From contig NC_011899.1 in NCBI RefSeq assembly GCF_000020485.1, positions 1,458,501 to 1,522,500 of the forward strand: 64,000 nt of DNA. The letters are read 5' to 3'. Shown here piece by piece: positions 43,467-53,261 of this stretch. Within the stretch, counting starts at the first letter, position 1. Each line of letters begins with the position of its first letter. Origin of the DNA: Halothermothrix orenii H 168. Its GTDB lineage: Bacteria; Bacillota; Halanaerobiia; Halanaerobiales; Halothermotrichaceae. The position numbers and the translations under genes were made by a program. The notes under the pieces are model-generated. The model saw only the letters and a program-made list of their open reading frames with translations, did no database searches and was not told the origin of the DNA.

Positions 43467-44165
43467 CTATGAATCTGCCTCCACTACATGGTCATCTATT
43501 AATTCATATAGATTCCCATTTTTGGTAACGTAAAGCCCTATCCTGGTTATCTTAGTTAATGGTACTTCATTAACATTATTATAATTTTCCACCAGAGCCC
43601 TGATTAATTCCTCAATTCTCAAATTCCCCCTGCTCCCGGTACTGACAGTAAATAACCAGATATTGTCTTCCTCAATCTCGATACCCTTGATTAAGGGTCT
43701 GATGTTTATTTCCTTATCTTTTTTCTTTCTCCTCTTCCGTATAATCCTGATTTCCTGCCTGGACAGGAAGTCTTTAATGATAGACCTGCCATCAATCTTC
43801 CCGTCAAAATCCATCTCCACCCTGTACATCGCTGTATCAACCTGGGCCATCAATGACTTTAGCCTGTCGGGAATCTTTCGGGCCCGAAGAATCTCTAAAC
43901 CATGTGGTAAACATTTATTAGCCCGTTTTATAAATAACCCGGGTTCAATTTCCTGTTCCAGTTCAACATCAAAATATTCACCAAGTCCCGTTAATCCCAC
44001 GGAAAGGGCCATTCCCATAGAAAGCCTGGGGTGGGGGTTATATCCCCTGGAATAGGCGAGGGGTAATTTAGCCCGCCTGAAAGCCCGCTGTAAAGTATTC
44101 ATTAATTCCAGATGAGATATATATTTCAACGAACCAAATTTTTTAAACTTAGCCCTGATTTTCAC
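43467..44165 (-). CDS. TIGR03936-type protein (DUF2344)
   Basis: 232 residues. IRAKFKKFGSLKYISHLELM, AFRRAKLPLAYSRGYNPHPR and LSMGMALSVGLTGLGEYFDV define DUF2344, almost always next to a TIGR03960 radical SAM gene, as here, and fused to it in some genomes. The start overlaps that gene by 17 bases. Proposed to work on RNA or tRNA with its partner; no reaction is proven. Confidence 0.9.
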   Translation of the reverse strand: MKIRAKFKKFGSLKYISHLELMNTLQRAFRRAKLPLAYSRGYNPHPRLSMGMALSVGLTGLGEYFDVELEQEIEPGLFIKRANKCLPHGLEILRARKIPDRLKSLMAQVDTAMYRVEMDFDGKIDGRSIIKDFLSRQEIRIIRKRRKKKDKEINIRPLIKGIEIEEDNIWLFTVSTGSRGNLRIEELIRALVENYNNVNEVPLTKITRIGLYVTKNGNLYELIDDHVVEADS

Positions 44166-46029
44166 TGTTATCAGCCCCTACTAACTCCAGTTTAGCATCA
44201 AGGTTAAAGCAGACAGCACATCCCGGACAGTAACCATTCCTGCAATCTTCAGTAGTTTCCCCACGGAGGGCTGCTTCATATTCTTTTATTAAAAACTTTT
44301 TAGAAACCCCCATATCTATATGATCCCAGGGAAGTATTTCATTAATATCCCTTTTCTTTAAATATGTATCAATATCAACCCCACTCTTTTCAAAGGCCCT
44401 TAACCATTTATCCATATTAAAATGTTCATTCCAGCCGTCAAAACGACAGCCCATCGCCCAGGCCTGTTCCAGAGTAGAGGCCAGTCTTCTATCACCCCGG
44501 GAAAAAATGCCTTCCAGAATACTCAAATCAGGGTCATTCCAGCTGAAAGATAGTCCCCTCCCCCTTAAATTTTTCTTAAGATAGTTCTGTTTTTCAATAA
44601 TAGTATCCTTATCATCCATTGCCACCCACTGAAATGGAGTGAAAGGTTTGGGAATAAAGGTCGAAACACTGACCTGAACCTTTATTGGTTTCATCTTTTT
44701 CTTGTTAGATCGCCTTATCTCCTTACCTAGTTCGAGAACTTTCTTTGCCAGTTTAACAATTCCGGCAATATCCTCCTCTGTCTCAGTAGGTAGTCCAATC
44801 ATAAAGTAAAGCTTTAGGGTTGACCACCCTTCTTTAAAGGCAGACGTAACAGCTTCATACAGGTCTTCCTCTTTAACCCCCTTATTAATTACATCCCGTA
44901 ACCGCTGGGTACCGGCCTCCGGGGCAAAGGTCAGACCTGATTTCCTGACTCTCTGAACCTCTTTGGCCAGGTTTACCGAAAACCTGTCAACCCGCAACGA
45001 AGGCAGGGATATACTAATTCTCCTGTCCTCATATCTTGTTGCCAGGGTCTTTATTAAATCCTCTATGCCACTGTAATCAATGGTACTTAAAGAAACCAGC
45101 GACAGTTCTTCATATCCGGTGCTGGTTAAAATCTTATCAGCTAGCCTGACAATGGTATCTTTTTTCCTTTCCCGGACCGGGCGGTAAGAGATACCGGCAG
45201 CACAAAAGCGACAGCCACGCGTACAGCCCCGGGCAATTTCTACGACAGCCCGGTCATGGACAATACTTTTATAGGGGACAATAAAATCCACTGGATGAAA
45301 TGATTTATCAAGATCATTTACTACCTGTTTCTTTATCCGTTCCTTTACCCCTGGTTTTACCGTATCTATAGAAACCACCTGACCTTCATTTCCATACTCC
45401 AGTTCATATAATGAAGGTACATAAACCCCCGGTATCTCAGATAATTTTAATAAAATATCCTCCCTGTTTAAACCTCTTTGTTTATACTGATCATATCTTC
45501 TCACCAGTTCAACAATACCTGTTTCTGCTTCCCCGATGAAAAACAAATCAAAAAAGGGGGCCAGGGGTTCCGGGTTAAAAACAGTCGAACCTCCCCCTAT
45601 TACCAGGGGGTACTCCTCTCCCCTATCTTTACTATGTAAGGGTAAACCGGCCAGATCTATCATGGTCAAAATATTGGTGTAACTCATTTCATACTGAAGA
45701 GTAAAACCAAGAATATCAAAGTCTTTTATTTCATGTTTACTCTCCAGGGAAAAAAGAGGAATATCATTTTTGCGCAACTCTTCTTCCATATCAACCCAGG
45801 GTGCATAGGTCCGCTCACAGATTATGTCATCCTGTTTATTTAAAAGGTGATATATTATTTTCAAACCAAGATGGGACATCCCGATTTCATAAACATCGGG
45901 AAAAGCCACCGCCACTTTAATTTTATCGGGGGTCCATTCTTTTTTAACAGCATTCCATTCATCCCCAATGTACCTTGTTGGACTGTTAACCCGGTATAAT
46001 ATTTTCTCTAGCTGGTCTTTTACAATCAC
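44149..46029 (-). CDS. TIGR03960-family B12-binding-like radical SAM protein
   Basis: About 626 residues; GTG 46029, just after GGGGGTGG, is the likely start (ATG 46044 lies ahead of that site). A cobalamin-binding-like N-terminal domain (AVAFPDVYEIGMSHLGLKII) precedes the radical SAM motif CTRGCRFCAAG (Cys at about 269, 273, 276 from this start). Near the C-terminus, CRNGYCPGCAVC may hold a second cluster. It pairs with DUF2344. Function unproven. Confidence 0.9.
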   Translation of the reverse strand: MIVKDQLEKILYRVNSPTRYIGDEWNAVKKEWTPDKIKVAVAFPDVYEIGMSHLGLKIIYHLLNKQDDIICERTYAPWVDMEEELRKNDIPLFSLESKHEIKDFDILGFTLQYEMSYTNILTMIDLAGLPLHSKDRGEEYPLVIGGGSTVFNPEPLAPFFDLFFIGEAETGIVELVRRYDQYKQRGLNREDILLKLSEIPGVYVPSLYELEYGNEGQVVSIDTVKPGVKERIKKQVVNDLDKSFHPVDFIVPYKSIVHDRAVVEIARGCTRGCRFCAAGISYRPVRERKKDTIVRLADKILTSTGYEELSLVSLSTIDYSGIEDLIKTLATRYEDRRISISLPSLRVDRFSVNLAKEVQRVRKSGLTFAPEAGTQRLRDVINKGVKEEDLYEAVTSAFKEGWSTLKLYFMIGLPTETEEDIAGIVKLAKKVLELGKEIRRSNKKKMKPIKVQVSVSTFIPKPFTPFQWVAMDDKDTIIEKQNYLKKNLRGRGLSFSWNDPDLSILEGIFSRGDRRLASTLEQAWAMGCRFDGWNEHFNMDKWLRAFEKSGVDIDTYLKKRDINEILPWDHIDMGVSKKFLIKEYEAALRGETTEDCRNGYCPGCAVCFNLDAKLELVGADNSENQG

Positions 46030-46051
46030 CACAACCACCCCCATATATTTC

Positions 46052-46912
46052 TCATTTTCTTATTATATCATTTAATTTAATGTTATGCTTTTTTAACCGG
46101 AAAAAAGAATCTATCAACTGTGATTCTGTAATAATTCCCGATAATCTCATTTTACTATCGAGTACAATAAAAATATTATATTTTACAGGGTTTAAATGAT
46201 ATATCACCTCTTCAACTTGCATTTCCCCTCTTACAACTTTATTAACAACAGGGCTAATTGTCAGGTTTATATTTTCCTGCCGGCGTCGGGTTAAATACCT
46301 TACAAGCCGATAAACTATCTGATTTTCTTCTTTAAGGGAAGCTCCATACACAAAAAAAGATATTAATAACACCCACAGGTTTGATTTATTTAATAAGACA
46401 CAAACACCCCCCATGACAGCACCCGAAATTGCTAATATTTTTGCCAGCTTAACTGCTATTAGTGTTCCCCGTTTAAAACCAGAATTATAAACCATCAGAG
46501 CCCTGAATACCCGTCCCCCATCCAGTGGTAAAGCTGGAATTAAGTTAAAAAAACTTAAGACCAGGTTATATTTCACAATTAACAAATAAAGATTATGTGG
46601 TGTTAACATGTATATTAAATAAAATATACCGGCCATTGCCAGGTTATAAAGGGGACCTGCTCCCGCAACCTTTATTTCATCACCTGGATTCATCTCCAGC
46701 AAACCTGAATACTCGGCCATACCCCCGAAGGGGAATAACTCGATTTTTCCCGGCCGGTAACCCAGCCGGTAGGCCACAAGTAAATGAATAAACTCGTGGG
46801 TTATTACTAAAACTATCGAAATAATTGCTTCTGTGAACAGTCCAGCCAGAGCAAAAACTACCACTACCAATAAAAAAAGGGGGTTAATCCTAAAAGATAC
46901 CCCAGGTCTCAA
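46052..46912 (-). CDS. Site-2 protease family (SpoIVFB-like, M50)
   Basis: 286 residues with about six membrane segments. HEFIH (39-43) provides the zinc histidines and catalytic Glu; NLIPALPLDGGR (about 122-133) the third ligand Asp. A cytoplasmic CBS-like tail follows (DSKMRLSGIITESQLIDSF). SpoIVFB cuts pro-sigma-K in sporulation. Its usual inhibitor partner SpoIVFA is not next to it; rodA occupies that place. Confidence 0.9.
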   Translation of the reverse strand: MRPGVSFRINPLFLLVVVVFALAGLFTEAIISIVLVITHEFIHLLVAYRLGYRPGKIELFPFGGMAEYSGLLEMNPGDEIKVAGAGPLYNLAMAGIFYLIYMLTPHNLYLLIVKYNLVLSFFNLIPALPLDGGRVFRALMVYNSGFKRGTLIAVKLAKILAISGAVMGGVCVLLNKSNLWVLLISFFVYGASLKEENQIVYRLVRYLTRRRQENINLTISPVVNKVVRGEMQVEEVIYHLNPVKYNIFIVLDSKMRLSGIITESQLIDSFFRLKKHNIKLNDIIRK

Positions 46913-46965
46913 TTATTTTCCCCCTCCCTTTATAAGTATATATTTCAGGGAGGGGTTATTTATAC

Positions 46966-48105
46966 TTAAAATAATATTTTACTTTTTCTGAGATTTACAT
47001 TTATAACCAGCCCAATGGCAACAAGCGAAGAAACCATAAAACTACCACCATAACTGATAAAGGGCAAGGGCAACCCTGTGATTGGCATTAACCCCATTGC
47101 CATGCCAATATTTTCTATAATATGGAAGAAAAACATACAGCCTATTCCGGTTACAACCAGCCTCCCATAGTTATCTTTTGCCTCTATGGCGACATTGAAT
47201 ATCTGCCACAACAGGAAAATATATAATGATACCAGAATCAATATCCCAATAAAACCAAATTCTTCACCGATCACCGAAATGATAAAATCAGTATGTTTTT
47301 CCGGTAAAAACTTTAGCTGGTTCTGGGTTCCGGCAAATAGGCCCTTGCCAAACAACTTTCCTGAACCAATGGCAATTTTAGACTGATTAAGGTTATACCC
47401 AATATTATAGGGATCAAGGTCAGGATTAACAAAAGCAACTAACCGGTTTAACTGATATTCTTTAAGGAATATAAGCGGGACATTAAATTTAAAATGGGCA
47501 ATTATATATAACACAATGGACAGAAAACCTCCACCAAAAAACAAAACCATGTAAAAGAGATTTCCCCCGGCTACAAAAAGCATACCAATAAAGATAAAAA
47601 GAAAAACTAAAGAAGTTCCCAGATCATTCTGGAGAATAATTAAAACAAAAGGTATTAACACATATAAAAAAGGTTTAGCCATTCCCGTTAAATACTCGAG
47701 GTTTTTCTGCTCTTCATCCAGGACTGTGGCCAGAACCAGAATAACCATTATCTTGGAAAGCTCTGACGGCTGAAAATTAACCGGCCCCAGGCTAATCCAC
47801 ATTTTACCTCCTGCAATGGTCTCCCCGGCTATAAGCAGGACAACCAGGATTCCAACCGAAGTTAAATATATAATATCCATGTAATCCTTAAACATTCTGT
47901 AATCATAAAATTGAATCACCAGCACAGCTATTACCCCGAGTATAACGGCAATAATCTGTTTCTGCAAAAACCTCATCCCGTAAGAATGGGGTTTATTAAT
48001 TTCAACAGCACTGCTAATAGCAACCAACCCTATAACAATTAATAGAAAAACAGTTAACGGGATAGATATATTTAAATTTTTCAATAACTTTTTATTCCAG
48101 TGCAT
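46966..48105 (-). CDS. rodA: RodA-type SEDS peptidoglycan polymerase
   Basis: 379 residues, about ten membrane segments. GGKMWISLGPVNFQPSELSK, QNDLGTSLVFLFIFIGMLFV, and TGLPLPFISYGGSFMVSS are SEDS blocks; the catalytic-type Asp lies in a loop after the fourth segment. It builds lateral-wall glycan with PBP2 (mrdA, four genes upstream) and MreBCD, all in this cluster. Confidence 0.94.
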   Translation of the reverse strand: MHWNKKLLKNLNISIPLTVFLLIVIGLVAISSAVEINKPHSYGMRFLQKQIIAVILGVIAVLVIQFYDYRMFKDYMDIIYLTSVGILVVLLIAGETIAGGKMWISLGPVNFQPSELSKIMVILVLATVLDEEQKNLEYLTGMAKPFLYVLIPFVLIILQNDLGTSLVFLFIFIGMLFVAGGNLFYMVLFFGGGFLSIVLYIIAHFKFNVPLIFLKEYQLNRLVAFVNPDLDPYNIGYNLNQSKIAIGSGKLFGKGLFAGTQNQLKFLPEKHTDFIISVIGEEFGFIGILILVSLYIFLLWQIFNVAIEAKDNYGRLVVTGIGCMFFFHIIENIGMAMGLMPITGLPLPFISYGGSFMVSSLVAIGLVINVNLRKSKILF

Positions 48106-48119
48106 AATATATTCCTCTT

Positions 48120-48377
48120 CTAAACGGTTTTTTCCAGGGGAAAATTGGCCACTAGAGCCATCATATCTTTATTACGGTTTATCTTCATTTTAACATTGTT
48201 TGAATCTACCTTGATATATTTTGTTATTACCCCCATCAGTTCTTTTTTCATTGATTCTAACTCCTGGGGGGAGAGATCAATCCGATCCTGTATTAATATA
48301 AACTGAAGCCGCTCTTTTGCGATATCCTTACTGGGGCCTTCACCTTCTTTTAACCCCATTTTTTTCAGCAGGTCGAT
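48120..48377 (-). CDS. minE: MinE, probably starting at AUC
   Basis: 85 residues if the start is ATC 48377. This codon is 7 bases behind AAAGGAGGG and gives (M)DLLKKMGLKEGEG, the expected amphipathic membrane-binding N-terminus of MinE. The first ATG (48359) is 25 bases from the ribosome site and would delete this helix. The rest, DIAKERLQFILIQDRIDLS and VDSNNVKMKINRNKDMMALV, is the MinD-binding and topological-specificity part. It sets the division site by driving MinD oscillation. Confidence 0.9.
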   Translation of the reverse strand: MDLLKKMGLKEGEGPSKDIAKERLQFILIQDRIDLSPQELESMKKELMGVITKYIKVDSNNVKMKINRNKDMMALVANFPLEKTV

Positions 48378-48391
48378 GGCTATTCCCTCCT

Positions 48392-49189
48392 TTATGATAA
48401 TCCAACCATCTTTTTAATTTTCTTGATCAGGGTTTCCTTCTCAAGTGACATCAATGGTAATTCTTCTCCATTAATACGACGGGCTATATTCATAAAGGCT
48501 TCTCCGGCTTTTGATTTATCTGCTTTAATTACGATGGGTTCACCCTTGTTTGTTGAAATAACGATACTTTCATCTTCCGGGACAACCCCTAGTAAATTTA
48601 TGGCCAGGATTTCTATCATGTCATCAATATCCATCATATCACCTTTTTGAACCATATCGATCCTGATTCTGTTAATTATAACCTCGGGGTTTTTTAACCC
48701 CTCTGTTTCCAGAAGTCCAATAATTCTGTCAGCATCCCTGACTGCAGAAACCTCCGGAGTAGTAATAATAATGGCATCATCAGCCCCGGATATAGCATTT
48801 TTAAAACCCTGTTCAATGCCGGCAGGTGAGTCAACCAGAACATAATCCATATCTTCCTTCAGGGTTGTAGTCAATTCCTGCATCTGATATGGTGTTACAG
48901 CTGTTTTATCCCTGGTCTGGGCAGCCGGTAACAGAAAGAGATTTTTATTCCTTTTATCCCTGATCAGAGCCTGCTCCAGCCTGCAATTCCCTTCAACTAC
49001 ATCCACTATATCATAAACAATTCTATTTTCGAGTCCCATAACAACATCCAGGTTTCTCAACCCAATATCGGCATCAATTAAACAGACCCTCTTCCCCATC
49101 ATGGCTAGAGCTGTCCCTAAATTTGCTGTAGTGGTCGTTTTACCGACCCCACCTTTTCCGGATGTTATAACAATCACTTTTCCTGCCAC
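48392..49189 (-). CDS. minD: MinD septum-site ATPase
   Basis: 265 residues. The deviant Walker A GKGGVGKT (11-18) with the signature lysines, Walker B region DYVLVDSPAG, and the C-terminal amphipathic membrane helix ETLIKKIKKMVGL are complete. It recruits MinC and is released by MinE; all three are consecutive here. Start ATG 49189, AGGAGG upstream. Confidence 0.97.
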   Translation of the reverse strand: MAGKVIVITSGKGGVGKTTTTANLGTALAMMGKRVCLIDADIGLRNLDVVMGLENRIVYDIVDVVEGNCRLEQALIRDKRNKNLFLLPAAQTRDKTAVTPYQMQELTTTLKEDMDYVLVDSPAGIEQGFKNAISGADDAIIITTPEVSAVRDADRIIGLLETEGLKNPEVIINRIRIDMVQKGDMMDIDDMIEILAINLLGVVPEDESIVISTNKGEPIVIKADKSKAGEAFMNIARRINGEELPLMSLEKETLIKKIKKMVGLS

Positions 49190-49221
49190 TTTAGCTTCCT
49201 CCTTATGTAAATTTGTAAATA

Positions 49222-49827
49222 TTATAAATCTAATTCTTCAACGATGATATTACTTCCTTTAATATAGGCTTTCTCCGGCCTGATTTTATTCCTGTCTGAT
49301 TCCCCTTCAGGGGGTCTGGATATTATATTACCAATCCGAAGTTGAGTGGGTTCAAGCTTTAAGGCAATAACCTGGGCCCTGTTAGAACCCCGGGCTCCGG
49401 CGTGGACAACCCCCCTGATCTTCCCCAGGACTATAATATCCCCGGCAGCAATAACCTCAGCCCCTGGATTAATATCCCCAATGATGACAACATTAGTAGG
49501 ATAATTTATCCTCTGTCCTGACCTGATAGTCCTGGGAATTAATACAGTATCATTCAGGCCGGTATTTTTCTCTTCTTCATTTACAAAGTATATATTTTTT
49601 ACCTGTCTGTAGTTTGATGCAATATTAATCAATTCCTGCATCTCATCAAGGCTAAAAGTCCGACCTCCACCATTTAAAAAAACATCTACCCCGGCAAAAA
49701 AGTCCGAGGCCTCCTCAACATGCCGGTGGAAGGCATTTTTCAGGACAGAAAAATCTACCTCAGGGTTTAAATTAATGGTAACTCCTTTTGAATTTACCTG
49801 TATAGAAATCGGATAACTCATTGTCAT
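49222..49827 (-). CDS. minC: MinC septum-site inhibitor
   Basis: 201 residues (ATG 49827 or 49821; AAGGG precedes both). The N-terminal FtsZ-contacting domain (about 1-95) is followed by the beta-helical dimerisation domain, VVIIGDINPGAEVIAAGDII then VLGKIRGVVHAGARG, with the family R-S/G-G signature. It blocks FtsZ assembly away from midcell, with MinD/E downstream. Confidence 0.94.
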   Translation of the reverse strand: MTMSYPISIQVNSKGVTINLNPEVDFSVLKNAFHRHVEEASDFFAGVDVFLNGGGRTFSLDEMQELINIASNYRQVKNIYFVNEEEKNTGLNDTVLIPRTIRSGQRINYPTNVVIIGDINPGAEVIAAGDIIVLGKIRGVVHAGARGSNRAQVIALKLEPTQLRIGNIISRPPEGESDRNKIRPEKAYIKGSNIIVEELDL

Positions 49828-49916
49828 CTACCCTTGTCCCTTCTTGTTTCTTTGTATTATTTCTACACTTATGCTTTTATTTCCTGCATTATCTAATTAA
49901 TTACTTTAAATAATAC

Positions 49917-51932
49917 CTATTCTTTAGAAAAAACCTCTTCAAGATATTCCAGAAGTTTCTTATCATCATCTTGTATTTCTCTCTCTTTTTCTATTTCCTG
50001 TTCCTTGTCTTTTTTATCCCCTGTTTTGTCTTCAACCTCCTGGACATTTTCATCCAGACTACTACTTGAACCCTCATTATTTTGTTCTTCTTCAACAGGT
50101 TCTTCTATCCCAAAATAAGTTCTTAAAATACCGGCTACAATCGGTAAAGTATAGCTACTGGAATTACCATTCTCTAAAAACACCAGCACAGTAATTTCAG
50201 GGTCCTCAACAGGGGCATATCCAGCAAACCAACCGTGATTGGGTCTGCTTGTCCCGGTCTGGGCAGTACCGGTCTTACCGGCCACTTTTATGGGAAAATC
50301 AGCAAAAACAGACCTGGCAGTTCCATAAGAAGTTGAAGTAACCTCCACCATTCCTTTTTCCAGAATATTCAGGGTCTGCCTTCTAAATGGTAATCTCTTT
50401 TTAATGCGGGGTTTAACATCCAGGACAACCTCACCATCAGGACTAATAACTTTATCCACCAGATGAGGTTCATATATAATTCCTCCATTGGCAATAGAAC
50501 TGACCATAACCGCAAGCTGTAGTGGAGTGGTTAAAAGTCCACCCTGGCCAATTGACAGGTTTACAGAATCACCAGGATACCAGCCTTCATTGAAAACTTT
50601 CCTCTTCCATTTTTCATCAGGTACCAGCCCTTCTTTTTCACCGGGAAGGTCAATACCCGTTGGAGAACCGAGTCCATACTGATGGGCATACCATTTTAAT
50701 TTCTTCCCTCTATATTTTTTGTAAAGCCTGTAACCCAACTCATAAAAAACAACGTTATTGGACCGGGCAATGGCCCTGGTGAAGCTTAATTCACCTTCAC
50801 CACCGGGGTGCCAGTTTTTATAGGGTCTTGACCAGTTGGGTACAAAAAACATCCCGTTTTCATCAACAAATTTGGTATCAGCCCTGATCCCCAGTTCCTC
50901 TATAGCCGCCGTACCGGTAACAAGTTTGAATATGGAACCAGGAGGAACAGCCGCCATAATAGTCCGGTTTAATAAGGGTTTTAAGGGATCATTTAAAAGT
51001 TCTTTATACTCCTTAAGAGACAGGCCTTCGGCAAATTCATTTAAATTATAATCAGGAATACTGGCCATGGCCAGTATTTCTCCGGTGTCGGGGTCCATTA
51101 CAATTGCTGCAGCCCCTGTCGGGCTGTACATTTCCGGATCATCCAGGAATTCCTCCCTGAGTTTATAAAAATGTTCTTCAAGCAAACGCTCTGTCTCTTT
51201 CTGTAATTCATAGTCTAAATTTAGAATAAGGTTATTACCTGGTCTGGGTGGTTTTATCCCCAGGGTCCTGACCTTTTCCCGAAGGCTGTTAACCTCAATC
51301 TGTTCAATCCCGTCAGTCCCTTTCAGATAGATTTCATACTGACGTTCCAGTCCTGCCTTACCTACAATATCCCCACCGCGGTAATCGTAACCCTGACTGG
51401 TCAGGTTTCTTAATTCCTCTGTACTAATTTCCCCTACATAACCAACCACATGTGGGGCTAAATCACCATAGACATAGTAACGTATTGCTGATTCCTTAAT
51501 AAAAATACCAGGAAGGCTTTCTGCATTTTCCTGGATAATGACCATTGTTTCCGGTGTTATATTCCTTTTCAGGATAATAGGAGAGGGTGAACTATCACCC
51601 TCATGTTCCTGATAATTTTTTTCAAGTTGGCTGATAGGTAAATTGGTATATTTACTGAGGCGGTGAAGTATCTCTTTTACAGAAATGTCTGGAGGGACTT
51701 CATTGGGGAGTAAATACAGGTCATAGGCGAGTTTATTGGATACCAGAATTTTTCCATTTTTATCATATATTTTTCCCCGGGGAGCATTAATAGGCCTCAG
51801 GGATATCCGGTTACCCTCCGACAGCTGGTAATAATAATCACCCATCACCAGCTGAAGCTGGGCCGCTCTGGCAACAACTATAATTAATGCCAGCAAAAAT
51901 ACAACCTTCAGAACCAGTATCCGTTTAACCAT
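49917..51932 (-). CDS. mrdA: Penicillin-binding protein 2 (MrdA-type transpeptidase)
   Basis: 671 residues from ATG 51932 (GAGGTGG upstream). One N-terminal membrane segment and a dimerisation domain precede the transpeptidase domain: SIFK at 333-336 (nucleophile S333), SNN in AIARSNNVVFYELG, and KTGT in IKVAGKTGTAQTG. The end is an unusual, strongly acidic and lysine-rich tail of about 60 residues (EEEQNNEGSSSSLDENVQEV). It cross-links lateral peptidoglycan with RodA. It overlaps mreD by 8 bases. Confidence 0.95.
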   Translation of the reverse strand: MVKRILVLKVVFLLALIIVVARAAQLQLVMGDYYYQLSEGNRISLRPINAPRGKIYDKNGKILVSNKLAYDLYLLPNEVPPDISVKEILHRLSKYTNLPISQLEKNYQEHEGDSSPSPIILKRNITPETMVIIQENAESLPGIFIKESAIRYYVYGDLAPHVVGYVGEISTEELRNLTSQGYDYRGGDIVGKAGLERQYEIYLKGTDGIEQIEVNSLREKVRTLGIKPPRPGNNLILNLDYELQKETERLLEEHFYKLREEFLDDPEMYSPTGAAAIVMDPDTGEILAMASIPDYNLNEFAEGLSLKEYKELLNDPLKPLLNRTIMAAVPPGSIFKLVTGTAAIEELGIRADTKFVDENGMFFVPNWSRPYKNWHPGGEGELSFTRAIARSNNVVFYELGYRLYKKYRGKKLKWYAHQYGLGSPTGIDLPGEKEGLVPDEKWKRKVFNEGWYPGDSVNLSIGQGGLLTTPLQLAVMVSSIANGGIIYEPHLVDKVISPDGEVVLDVKPRIKKRLPFRRQTLNILEKGMVEVTSTSYGTARSVFADFPIKVAGKTGTAQTGTSRPNHGWFAGYAPVEDPEITVLVFLENGNSSSYTLPIVAGILRTYFGIEEPVEEEQNNEGSSSSLDENVQEVEDKTGDKKDKEQEIEKEREIQDDDKKLLEYLEEVFSKE

Positions 51933-52410
51933 AATATAACTCGCCACCTCTTTCAAGGCGATAAACAATGTAGTAGATAATAATTCCGGCTATACTATTA
52001 AAAAACGCCTCAGGTAAAATTGTCTGTCTTAAAGCGGTAAATAAATTAATGTTAAATAATAGTTCCTCTGTAATCAGAATAACCAGTAACCCATGAAAAA
52101 TACTGGCAATAAAGATAGTAGCTACCGGGACTACCGGGTTTTCCTTAAAAAATTCTTTCTCTAACAACCCCGATAAGCCACCCATAATTAGCTTAACGAT
52201 GGTATAGGTTCCAAACATACCTCCCAGAAACAAATCCTGTATATTTCCACCGATAAAACCCGTCCAGGCTCCGGCTTTGGAACCCTTAATTAATCCCATT
52301 ACAATTATTGTTACCAGAAAGAGATCAAAGTGTAATGTCCGGGGAGGAATAGTCAACTGAATTATAATTATTAAAGTGAATAACAGGACATACCATACTA
52401 TTTTTTTCAA
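51925..52410 (-). CDS. mreD: MreD membrane protein
   Basis: 161 residues, five to six membrane segments (IVWYVLLFTLIIIIQLTI to IAGIIIYYIVYRLER). The position between mreC and the PBP2 gene and GFIGGNIQDLFLGGMFGTYT are typical. It scaffolds the elongasome at the membrane. Its stop overlaps the PBP2 start. Confidence 0.93.
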   Translation of the reverse strand: MKKIVWYVLLFTLIIIIQLTIPPRTLHFDLFLVTIIVMGLIKGSKAGAWTGFIGGNIQDLFLGGMFGTYTIVKLIMGGLSGLLEKEFFKENPVVPVATIFIASIFHGLLVILITEELLFNINLFTALRQTILPEAFFNSIAGIIIYYIVYRLERGGELYYG

Positions 52411-52421
52411 TTGCCTCCCCC

Positions 52422-53249
52422 CTAAAAATCAGTGATAACGAGTACTTCTTCAATAGTATGCAAATTTAAAAACAGTTCAACCCTGGCCTTCTGGGAAAGA
52501 CCAAAGTTATCAGGTTCTACCTTAATAACTTCACCAATCGGAATTCCCTTGGGATACCTGTTGGATAAACCTGAAGTTAAGATTAAATCACCTTTTTTAA
52601 TGTCGGCATCCCAGGAAAGGTTGTCCATTAAGTTTATACCCTCTTCATTGAGCTGGCCTTTAACCAGTCCGATGGCCCTTGATTCAGGGCGCTGAACGAT
52701 TCCCCCAACAACAAATTCAGGGGAACTGACCAATAATACCTGGGAGGAGTTAGTGGCAACATAATCCACCCTCCCCACCAGAATACCATTATACGAAATA
52801 ACGGGCATATTGGGTTTAATGCCATCCCTGGAACCCCGGTTTATTATAATCTTTTCCTTCCAGGGTGAGGGACTGTAACCAATAACCCCGGCCCCAAGTG
52901 TTTTATAGGGAACAAATTCTTTAAAGGATAAAAGCTCCCTCAGCCTCTGGTTTTCACGGGCCATAAATTTAAGTACAAGTAACTGCCGTTCAAGATTAGC
53001 TACTTTCTTTTCAAGGCCCTTATTCTCATTAATCAGTTGCTTAACATTCATGATCCCATTCCAGTATTCTTGTATAGAATCACAGATGCCAGTTATATAG
53101 TTAACTATGGGACTTATAAGATTATGGGTCCCCACTTGAAGCCAGTTCAGGTATGGTATATCAACCCCGGTAAAATTTATAATCCCTAAAGAGGTAACAA
53201 ATAAAACCAGTATAATAGATATACTTATACTAAAGGTCCTTTTATTCAA
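52422..53249 (-). CDS. mreC: MreC rod-shape protein
   Basis: 275 residues. One N-terminal membrane helix (FSISISIILVLFVTSLGII), a coiled coil (NENKGLEKKVANLERQLLVL in part) and two beta-barrel lobes with the conserved SPSPWKEKIIINRGSRDGI and LTSGLSNRYPKGIPIG. It links MreB/MreD with PBP2 outside the membrane. It follows mreB by 12 bases. Confidence 0.95.
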   Translation of the reverse strand: MNKRTFSISISIILVLFVTSLGIINFTGVDIPYLNWLQVGTHNLISPIVNYITGICDSIQEYWNGIMNVKQLINENKGLEKKVANLERQLLVLKFMARENQRLRELLSFKEFVPYKTLGAGVIGYSPSPWKEKIIINRGSRDGIKPNMPVISYNGILVGRVDYVATNSSQVLLVSSPEFVVGGIVQRPESRAIGLVKGQLNEEGINLMDNLSWDADIKKGDLILTSGLSNRYPKGIPIGEVIKVEPDNFGLSQKARVELFLNLHTIEEVLVITDF

Positions 53250-53261
53250 TAAAACCTCCCC

